A stretch of 64,000 bases of DNA from Schistosoma haematobium (lineage: Eukaryota; Platyhelminthes; Trematoda; Strigeidida; Schistosomatidae): assembly GCF_000699445.3 (NCBI RefSeq), contig NC_067199.1, positions 28,480,402 through 28,544,401 of the forward strand, given 5' to 3'. This document shows positions 49,746-58,035 of this stretch, piece after piece (position 1 is the first letter of the stretch; every line of letters starts with the position of its first letter). Both the position numbers and the translations under genes were made by a program. The notes under the pieces were generated by a model. The model saw only the letters and a list, made by a program, of their open reading frames with translations. It was not told the DNA's origin and ran no database searches.

Positions 49746-50924
49746 AATATATATCGATTATTTATTTTGGCTAATTTTTTATTTACCAGAATTTACCATT
49801 CAATTAAGGGATAGATTATGTAAGAACTACAGTTTCTTGTGGTAACAATCATTTGTCAACTTCAATAAAAAATTTTCCATGTGTTATTCTTGTTTTCTAA
49901 TAAAAATAAAACTTTTCAAATTGTTTTGGAAGGCAGGATCTAGTGACTTTAAATATAAATATTTTGGGAATATAATTGAAAAACATCACCAAAGCAACCC
50001 GTCTATCCTACTAAATTAACTTTAGTTAGTGACAATGTTTTGATCTACAGTTAAACTCTAGTCCGATGAAAGAATATGATTGATAATTTACTAAACTAAC
50101 CAATATGCGTTGAAATGCTTTGATGAGAACAATCTTCATGAAACGAAAAATGTAGTCTTATTCCTTAAAAACTATCAGTACATTCTAAGTTTACATTTTA
50201 GAAATGGATTTATTCAAGACCTCACATTGAGATCACAGTTCAGAAGTATTCAATCTTTGATCGACGCACTAATCAACAGAAATAGACGTACATGAAAGAC
50301 TCTTATGAAAAAGAAATTTTGAATATGTTGTCTCAAATAATTAAACTTCTCACCTACAAAATCTTTATAACCTTCGTCAGTTTAATTTATTCAAGATTTA
50401 AAGTAGATGCACAATATCTTTTCAAACTTTACCATATGATCATGTTTTCTAGTTGTCTAAAACGTTTAGAAAAACAGATAACATCCCTACTGACTTGTTA
50501 CATCTAAAATTAGTGAAGAGATTTCCCTTTGGCTTGAGTTCATTGTCAATATCATACAATAACAAATATAGACTTTTCCCCATAGAAAATTGGTTATACA
50601 TTTTGTGGTGGTAATAACAACCCACTAACTATAGTAATAATGTCATAAGCTGTTGAAAATAAACAACAACTAACCCAAAAGAAGCTATTTTTTTATAATG
50701 TTCAGTAAATTATTGATTTTATTAACAAAAATAATAATTAATTTGAATTAAAGTTGATAAGCTACAATTATATTTGAATGAAATGCTTGATATTGGCAGT
50801 CTTTTTTAAATACTTATTGGATCTACTAAATGTATATTTACAACTGATTGGACACTGGATACCGACGAATGACATGTGTGCCGGATCCTTCTTAGTTGTA
50901 GATTCAGTTCTATAGACTGAGTTG

Positions 50925-51180
50925 AAATATGACCATTGGTCTAGGTGATTCAACATTGCGTGCACTACGTTGAGATGTACGATGGTGGTTGGAGGTAATC
51001 GACACGAAACCTATGGTTTCGTGCTATTTGGCACTCGTCAGCAAGGCGTGCCTGTAGTCATGAGGGAACTGATGCTCCCTAATGAATTCGGTACCATGTC
51101 ACCTAGCTTCACAGTCAGAGACGTCTTCACTGAGCTACTCGAGCCGCGACTCACCTGCCCCAGGGCTGAGACTTATTTAC
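50925..51180 (-). mobile_element. SINE copy related to the 9.4-kb composite
   Basis: Read on the minus strand it has a tRNA-like head (gagtagctcagtgaagacgt), the body gccttgctgacgagtgccaa and the tail cctccaaccaccatcg, all shared with 9590-10016. There is no inverted duplication here. The plus-strand open frame at 50970-51209 is spurious. Confidence 0.75.
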
Positions 51181-51820
51181 AATTGATTGGTCATTCAAGT
51201 AAATATTGAATAACAGTATTTATTCTTTGGTAATTCAGTTTGTATCATTTACTGAATATGTACGAAACAGTTTTTCTCTGGTATCTACTATGCATTTTTG
51301 ATTGTAAGCATGTTTTTCTATCTTCTAATTATTGTCATATTCTTTATGGATAGAAAATAACAGTTACCTCGTTTTCATGGCAAAATGTCGAAGTGATGAA
51401 CCTGTCGTATTATAGTAAAGGGTAGTTGTGACCTTTCATCTGTTCAACTTTGCTAATAGAAGTCTTGTAAACGTGAGGTTTTTCATGACCTATATGTTAT
51501 GTGAAAAGAACCAAGTAACGAATTCCATGGATTTCCTGCTAGTAGTTTCGCGTGTATAATAGTTAAATTTCACATCATATATAAATATTTTTTCCGTGTT
51601 TTCGTCTAGGATTTTCACGAAAGTATGTTTTATCATGTCTTATTAATAGTATAAGGACCAAATATAACCTAGGCTGAAGAAAAACTTTTTAGTCATTATT
51701 TCAAAATGTTTCTAATAGTAGTCAGGGAAATATGAAATCATGTTTCTTTTCATACCACAGTATCGAGTACTGACTTTTGATGGACTAAGTACTAACCATA
51801 ATTTATATTTTACTTTTCAG

Positions 51821-52163
51821 ACATCGATTACATTGAGATATGTAGCGAAGAAGATACAGCTGCTGCTTTGAATGTTTGCAGAACGCGAAGAACTTATAAT
51901 TACCGTGTGGTTATGGTGAAGACAACAACAGGAAGCATGTCAGTTTCTCGGCCGAAGTCAAAAAACAACACTTCATGCAATAACGAAGCCCGTTTAGATA
52001 TGCGTGGACGATGTTCAGCTGGGCAAAAAGTTCTAGCCAGTTTAATCATCCGTTTAGCACTGGCTGAAGTATTTTGCCTACATTGTGGAGTACTTGCTCT
52101 TGATGAACCAACGACAAACCTCGACCGAGAAAATATTGAAAGCTTAGCTTATGCTCTGGTAGA
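51821..52163 (+). CDS. RAD50: RAD50 exon encoding signature motif and Walker B
   Basis: Acceptor TACTTTTCAG, phase 1 start. It reads [19 protein letters not shown], then [32 protein letters not shown] and [23 protein letters not shown]50 is the SMC-like ATPase of the MRE11 complex in double-strand break repair. This is the C-terminal ATPase lobe with the ABC signature (RCSAGQ), Walker B and D-loop. Compared with animal RAD50 there is an insertion of about 20 Ser/Asn/Lys-rich residues between VVMVK and LDMRG. The exon ends in phase 2 at GA|GTAAGT. The preceding exon (coiled-coil end) is not in the window. Confidence 0.92.
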
Positions 52164-52365
52164 GTAAGTGGTTTTCAGCGGCGCATATTATTAGGAATTA
52201 CGTAGTAATTCGGTTTGAAGTATACGACTATATTCAAAATAGGTCATTAAAGTTTTAAAACATAAAACTTAGTGTCATGTATTGGTATTACTGTGAAAGT
52301 TTTTTATTCTGGCTTGGTATTCAGAATTAATATCGGTAAAATTCACTTGGTATCGTTTACGTGAA

Positions 52366-52760
52366 TCTTCTCATTGATGTTTAGGACTGCAATTGATCAG
52401 TCTCTTATCGGCATTTGTTCATACTGTGCGTATTGCCTCTATATTGCCTTAATTCACGAGCATTATAGGCAAAGATGGATAATGGCTAGCAGTGGAATCA
52501 CCAATGGGAAGATTCAAGTAAACGATGCCAAGTGAATTTAAACTTCACTCCATCGCACAAGCAAGTGGCTATCAGGACGCAGTAGTTAAGTGGATAGCGC
52601 GATGGCGTTTGAAGCGAACAGTACAGAGTTCGAGTGCGAGGACGTAAACTCTGGGATACAGGTACATCCAGCTGACGAGTCCCAAATAGGACGAAAGGTG
52701 TGTCCTGGATCCTACTGCTAGCCACTATCTATCTTTGCCTACAATGATATCGGCAAAGTT
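52366..52760. mobile_element. Smα-family SINE with inverted partial copy, in RAD50 intron
   Basis: The right part (about 52571-52742, plus strand) is a SINE with tRNA-like head (agttaagtggatagcgcgat, gagttcgagtgc) and hammerhead. The left part (52366-52500) is an inverted tail ending gcaaagatggataatggcta, the complement of the right end. The two form a head-to-head composite. Confidence 0.75.
52666..52710 (+). ncRNA. Smα hammerhead ribozyme copy
   Basis: ATCCAG, CTGACGAG, stem II TCCCAAATAGGA, CGAAA, then GTC and CTGGAT. All core boxes and a perfect 6-bp stem I are present, matching the known Schistosoma Smα ribozyme. The stem-III segment is GGTGT in place of a self-complementary CGCGC, so folding at stem III is weakened. 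Confidence 0.75.
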
Positions 52761-53137
52761 TATTGTCTATTTATCTTTGTGTTGTCAATTATTCAGATTA
52801 CTGCATTTCGTACCTGAATAAGGTGAATACTCAAAGCAGGTCTGAATGATAACTCTCATTTTAGTACTATAACCAATTTTTTAATCGGGAAGTAATAAAT
52901 TTAAACCATCCTTTGCTGTTGTATATAAATGAAACTTATCTTGTAATCGCTGTGGAAGTACGCACCTCTAATTTAATTAACAGAAGTTTTACCGTTAAGT
53001 CTTAAGTAAATAATAACATTACAACATAGTTTTATAAGTATCTTCCAATTATCGCTTGAAATGATTTGCATTAAGAACGTCGAAAATGAAATCCAGTTCA
53101 TTAAATCATCATGGTAATGTAGTAGTGGTGATAGTAG

Positions 53138-53420
53138 TGTGGCGTGCGCCACTTATGTTGACTGATATAAGTAGTACGTGACACCAATCAGAAGTGGAAT
53201 GCCTGGCAGAAGAAGATTGGATTGAAGAGAACAGAAATCTAAACAGACAGTTACCGTAATAACAATGAATCTGAAAGAATCATGAATCATTTAAAGGACA
53301 ACTGAAGGGGGATGTGCAAATGATGTACTTAATGTATGGTTTTCATATTTTACCAAAACATGCTGCGATTTTGTATTAAACAATAAGTCAGTTATCTTCA
53401 CTAAGTCCTCGTTCACTACG
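53138..53420 (+). mobile_element. Solo LTR-like repeat, family A, copy 4
   Basis: It starts TGTGGCGTGCGCC and shares gtagtacgtgacaccaatca and gaagtggaatgcctgg with copy 1 at 58-298. The end is CACTACG, mutated from CACTACA. I see no clear target duplication. It lies in the RAD50 intron. Confidence 0.6.
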
Positions 53421-53670
53421 GCAATATTAGTAGTAGTACTGGAATGATTTAAGGAAACTTCATGTGTAATAAATAAACAAATAAATTCTAAAAAATTAAA
53501 CATATACAGATATTTTTAAAAGAAACTAACATTCCAGTTCATATTGGTTGTATTTACTGATTTGAAGGTGGATAATTATACCAAATGGTTTATTTAAAGA
53601 TTATTAGTTTTGTATAGCCTTACTGATTGTTTTCATCCGAACAATGTTAAAATTTATAAATAAATTGATA

Positions 53671-53757
53671 TATTTGTAATATCCCAATGTGTAGAAAATT
53701 TAAATTCTCTGACGTTTCGTCACTCAGTGTAAGCCACTTCTTCAGAGGATAAATAAC
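53671..53757. repeat. Half copy of a foldback element
   Basis: The sequence atatcccaatgtgtagaaaa to cacttcttcagaggataaat matches one arm of the small foldback element at 55527-55713. The minus strand contains CTGAAGA and CGAAACGTC, resembling hammerhead boxes of Penelope-like elements, but the stems are poor. Confidence 0.5.
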
Positions 53758-53944
53758 CAAATCAAAACTAATCCAGGTTTAAATAGTACAACGGAACAAC
53801 AAGAATATTATGTGATCAATCAAAAAACAAGTTAAAATTTGTTAGTTCTGTTCTGTTTTATTTATGCATATATTAGAAGTAGTGTTTTGTACTGTCAAGT
53901 TTTACAATTGGTTATATTTCAATCTATAACAACATATATAATCG

Positions 53945-54630
53945 AACAATATTATTTTCGATTAGATCCTCATCAGGCTTTACTTTAATATACGGTAATA
54001 TTTATATGTATATACGAAATTATTAAGCCAATCAAAGTATTTTATGGGTCAATGATAACAGTGGAGTAGATTACATGAATAGATAAAATAAGTGAAAAGT
54101 ACGAATTGGAAGTGTGATGACATGTGTGTGACAGAACCGAGCTTTGTAGACCTTCATTATAGGAGAAATCTAGTAAAATGTTTTACAAATAGAACTAGGA
54201 AGATACGCTCAGTCGATAAAATAAACACACACTTGGTCGATAGCGCTCATGTAGTAGACAGAAATAGGTCATTTAAAGTTGTTTTTTTCTCAAATATACG
54301 TTTCACGATCCAATTATCTGAACACTTCTTATTACATAATTTTATAATTCTTATGAATGTAATTTCAGTGTCTATATTTTTCCTAATCATTGACCTATTT
54401 CCTATTATGTAAGATTGATTCAAGCGTTTATTATTCTTATCACAACTAGTACACCTGTCATCCCATTACGAATTTGTACTTTTCACTTATATTTATTCAT
54501 GTAATCTATTCCACTGCTATCATTGACCCATAAAATACTTTGATTGCTTTAATAATTTCGTACATACATACAAATATTACTGTATATTAGAGTAAAGCCT
54601 GATGAGGATCTAATCGAAAATAATATTGTT
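53945..54630. mobile_element. Foldback element with about 160-bp terminal inverted repeats
   Basis: The arm 53945-54107 is the near-exact reverse complement of 54470-54630, with only scattered differences. The 362-bp middle holds an open frame (54092-54412) that resembles no transposase. It sits inside the RAD50 intron. Each arm contains CTGATGAG ... CGAAAA (minus strand left, plus strand right). Confidence 0.75.
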
Positions 54631-54932
54631 TGTATGTTTTTCTAAATCACAGTATGGTAATTTTTCACATTTTAATCTGTATAGAGTACGCGAACGTCAT
54701 GATGAGTTTTACCGGTTGAGTCATTTAAAGGTGTAGAATACTTTGCCCTTATTTCACCTATTTGGTCGGGAAAATTAAGTTTCCAAGAATGAGAAATTTT
54801 CCTTGTCCCTTTGCAATTGTTGCAAGATTTGTTTTGATCCTCTCAGTTGACAAGCCAACAACTTATGCTTGTGTGTAACTGTTCAGTAAAAGATTTCTCC
54901 GAGCATGATCAATATTATTTTCTTTTATTTAG

Positions 54933-55061
54933 AATTATAAAAAACAGGAGCCGTCAGAAAAACTTTCAGTTAATCGTTATCACACATGATGAAGATTTCG
55001 TCGAATTACTTGGTAGATCAGACTACGTGGAAAACTTTTTCCTATTATCACGTGATGCACA
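54933..55061 (+). CDS. RAD50: RAD50 penultimate exon (switch His, THDEDF)
   Basis: Acceptor TTTTATTTAG. With the split Glu codon it reads [20 protein letters not shown] and [17 protein letters not shown], colinear with the end of animal RAD50. The ITHD histidine is the ABC switch residue. Reading on gives a TAA at 55063-55065. A GTAAGT donor at 55062 overlaps that stop, and splicing there restores the family's C-terminus, so I end the exon at 55061. Confidence 0.9.
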
Positions 55062-55111
55062 GTAAGTCGGAATAAATAGATCACAACCAAATTTAATTTT
55101 CTTTTTTATAG

Positions 55112-55160
55112 AGGTTTATCAGAAATTAGAAAAGTCCCTATTGGAGAACATTTTCATTAA
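55112..55160 (+). CDS. RAD50: RAD50 last exon (C-terminal tail)
   Basis: After a 50-nt intron (55062-55111, CTTTTTTATAG acceptor) the frame gives Q-GLSEIRKVPIGEHFH and stops at 55158-55160. SEIxK and the final aromatic-x-x-His-like tail align with the animal RAD50 C-terminus, supporting the small intron. I see no good poly(A) signal within 200 bases. Confidence 0.8.
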
Positions 55161-55526
55161 AATATACATATTGTTTATTTAAATTATATAAATGATTTCA
55201 TGAGAACTTCTTATTTGTTAAATCACTATTGTCTAGCTCATTTTCCTCTCATTGTATATGAAACAACAATTAACGCTTATTCTGATAGATGTGAGTACTT
55301 TTCTATTTTATATGATAATTTTATTCAGGTATTATTAGTCTGTAAACAAGGTAAATTCTGACCGATAAACTAAAAATGAGTGCAGACGTGTGTAGGTTCA
55401 TAATACTGTGGACCATGTTGTTGATCAGCTCAAATTAAGCTTACAGGATCTCCTAACCATCTAAATTATGTGAATACAATGCAATCCTAAAATAAGCTAA
55501 TAGTGAGTTGATATCCACAATAATTA

Positions 55527-55713
55527 TATTTTTGTTATATCCCTATGAGTAGGAAAATTGTACTTCTGACATTTCGTGACTTAATTTAAATCAATTTTTC
55601 AGAGTACATGAATGATTTAGTTCGGTTATTTATTTACTCTAAAAAGGTGGCTTACATTAAGTCACGAAACGTTAGAACTACAATTTTTCTATTCATTGGG
55701 ATATAACAAAAAA
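55527..55713. mobile_element. Small MITE-like foldback element
   Basis: Left arm (about 55529-55613, tttgttatatccctatgagt) and right arm (about 55635-55713, ending attgggatataacaaa) are inverted repeats of roughly 75 bp with about 20 bp between. It has no coding capacity. A single-arm relative is at 53671-53757. Confidence 0.7.
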
Positions 55714-56644
55714 ATATTTATTACTAACTTTCTACCCAATGCTCAATTTATTTGAAACTATCAAGTCAACCCTCGGCGTTGATACCTATAAATTCATAAT
55801 AAGGTCATTTGTTGTGTGTTTTGAGTTAGCGATTGTTGTTATCTACTGCACGAAATATTAGTAGTCTTGAAATGGAAAATTGTGCTAGTTTATGGAAATA
55901 AAAAATGATGATACTGTCAATTGACGATCATAGGTTTTGATGATAGCAAAACTGTTAGTTACAACCTTTCAAAACACTTACAACCAGTCAAATTGTGTTA
56001 ATTTTGAAGAAAGAATAATCCTATCGCCTGGCGTAAACGTGCCACCGTACAGTTCTGTTCACCATGTACCGTTTCCTGGGTGAAAGTTCTTTGAATTTTC
56101 CTTTAATTTTAAGCATCAGTAAGATGTGAATAAAATATGAATCTGTTGCATCGTTGCGATTAAAGTTTGTCTTTTTTTCCGAAATAATACCACTTCAAAT
56201 TTATTCATTTACGATCGTGTACAGCATTTCATGTGTTGCAAATAAATAACAATTCACACGAAAGAAATAAAATGTATCTCCAAACTAAACACATATTTGA
56301 CATTTGAATTAGTTTTTTAAACCCATGCACCAATAAAAATATGAATAAGGAAGTTTGGATCAGAATCTATGCGTAAGTACAAAATTGTTATCTACAAAAG
56401 ACATGTATAATTCAAGGTATGCCTAATATGATAGCATGTTAGAAAGAAAGTGAATAGCCACAAATAAACACGGAAGTATTGTTTAAATAACTTTCGATTT
56501 CAGGAAAAAATGAAGCGTTCCTGTAGATTCCTGCATATTGCAGTAAGAAAAAAATAATGTGATCTTTAAGAGCTTCTCTTTAACTTTCAAGTTTTTCCAT
56601 TATTTTATTAGTGAATATGAAACACGAACATTTAATTGTTTCAA
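55714..56644. other. Intergenic AT-rich DNA downstream of RAD50
   Basis: No gene or repeat recognised. AATAAA occurs near 55897 but is far from the RAD50 stop. Confidence 0.4.
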
Positions 56645-56870
56645 TGGTTAAGATCATGAGTCAGTTGAAGCTAGACCACCATGGAAAACCTGGAAGCACT
56701 GGACGGCCGTTTCGTCCTATTGTGGGACTCCTCAGCAGTGCGCATCCACGACCTCGCCCCCTGCGAGATTCGAACCCAGGACCTACTGGTTTCGCGCCCG
56801 AGCACTTAACCACTGACTCATGATCTTAACCATTGAAATTACTACAATCCCCACAAAAACCCATCTGATT
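56645..56870 (-). mobile_element. Smα-type SINE, well preserved
   Basis: On the minus strand: tRNA-like head (gtggttaagtgctcgg, gggttcgaatctcgcagggg), hammerhead, then ccaggttttccatggtggtc. The motif gactcatgatcttaacc flanks the head and recurs, as gatcatgagtcagttg, at the other side. The plus-strand open frame at 56611-56823 is spurious. Confidence 0.8.
56696..56741 (-). ncRNA. Hammerhead ribozyme with complete core
   Basis: Minus strand: GCACTG, CTGAGGAG, TCCCACAATAGGA, CGAAAC, GGCC, GTC, CAGTGC. Stem I pairs 6 of 6, stem II closes with TCC/GGA, and all invariant core bases and a GTC cleavage triplet are present. Stem III is very short, as is usual for schistosome hammerheads. This is the best preserved copy in the window. 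Confidence 0.82.
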
Positions 56871-57484
56871 TAATTGTTTATTGTTTTTAACCTGAAATCG
56901 TTATTCATAATAAACTAGATGGGTAAAGTGTTATGAACAAGCGATTTAATAGACAGTAATATCCGAAACAAACTAAGCAATGTGATTTCAGTATGAATCG
57001 AAATGAATTAAACAGCACATTGTTACATACAATGTTATATAACACACTTAGAATCTACAAATATCTAAACGAAGCAAATATTTTGCAGTTGATACAATTG
57101 AGTGTTTAAAAATGCTTGATGTTTAGGCATGTATAAGCCCAGTTAACCGACAGATGATTTACATAAATCTCGTTGGTGCAAACTGGAAGAGATGTACATA
57201 AGTTTATTCAAGGGGAGGAATGTTAATGATGGAAATCTAGGCTAAAATCCACTTGATATTCGTTGAGTTATGTTGAGTTTTAATTAACATTTCTAGTGTG
57301 AGAAAACGAACCGCGGATTCAAATATGCTATTTTTCTAAATGTATGTTGCGTCTGCATTATAGTTAATCAAGTATTTAGTAGAAATTCAGTAGTGAGACA
57401 CCATTTCTGTATTCGTTTCACTGATAATTGGGAGAATTTATGAAGAATTAAATTCCTGTTATACCAAGTGCTAAATTTCGGTAG

Positions 57485-57649
57485 TTCTACAGCAAAACCG
57501 ATGAACAGTTAATCGACCCATTGTATTTTGATGTTAGGGAAATAACAAAAACTGTATATCATCATTTATTGGGAAGAAAGTTATCATTCATCAACCCAGA
57601 GTCAATAGCCTATGGAGTTAAAGTTGACATTTCAATCAAGTCATTTTTT
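57485..57649 (+). CDS. Unassigned exon candidate (possible Cys-loop receptor N-terminal part)
   Basis: An open 165-nt stretch between TTTCGGTAG and TTT|GTAAGT. It encodes FYSKTDEQLIDPLYFDVREI, then LLGRKLSFINPESIAYGVKV and DISIKSFF. The helix followed by an alternating V-x-V-x-I strand resembles the start of the ligand-binding domain of Cys-loop channels. No matching next exon was found. Identity is weak; exon status is moderate. Confidence 0.35.
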
Positions 57650-57820
57650 GTAAGTAATACTCATCGCAACGAATATGGCTTGTTATATATTCCTCGAAAT
57701 TAAAGAAATACTGTCTAATCTAAAAGTGGTCATACGACTTTGTCAACTGTCATCTCTAGATTACACAGATGTTTTAAAATGGCGACAGTAAATCACCATC
57801 CTATTGCCCAGCCACCTGCA

Positions 57821-58035
57821 TCATGCAAAATAAATCAAAAAGTGTACTGTCTCTGGGATCCATGATATCGTACTTGCAGTGATGACTTCTGTGGAAGTAT
57901 ATTGATACTCAAACGAGTTAATTGAAATCCACCTTCCGTAATCCTTACTCATCACTACACCACCGTCGGATCCCATTCCAAACAATGCATCAAGTGGTTT
58001 TGCGTATGCTATCTGCTCGATATATGGTCCCATGT
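57821..58035 (-). CDS. Unassigned minus-strand exon candidate
   Basis: After a TTTTCAG acceptor the minus strand is open for 71 codons: DMGPYIEQIAYAKPLDALFG, then GSDGGVVMSKDYGRWISINS, ending at TGA 57821-57823. A GTAAGG donor within ATGAGTAAGG could end it earlier. The GG-V-S-x-D-x-G-x-W pattern recalls BNR/VPS10-type repeats, but this is only a resemblance. Confidence 0.3.

Noticed and set aside
50970..51209. 79-residue open frame
   Set aside because: It lies entirely on the reverse strand of a SINE; related frames at 56611 and 60859 are also SINE- or LTR-derived.
47233..51820. RhoGAP or upstream RAD50 exons
   Set aside because: I looked for GIYR, LPDPL, ENL and for the RAD50 segment before IDYIEI, plus a CxxC hook, and saw none. 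A possible 26-nt microexon near 47450 is too short to call.
54092..54412. Transposase gene of the foldback element
   Set aside because: The 106-residue frame has no acidic catalytic pattern or DNA-binding motif I can recognise.
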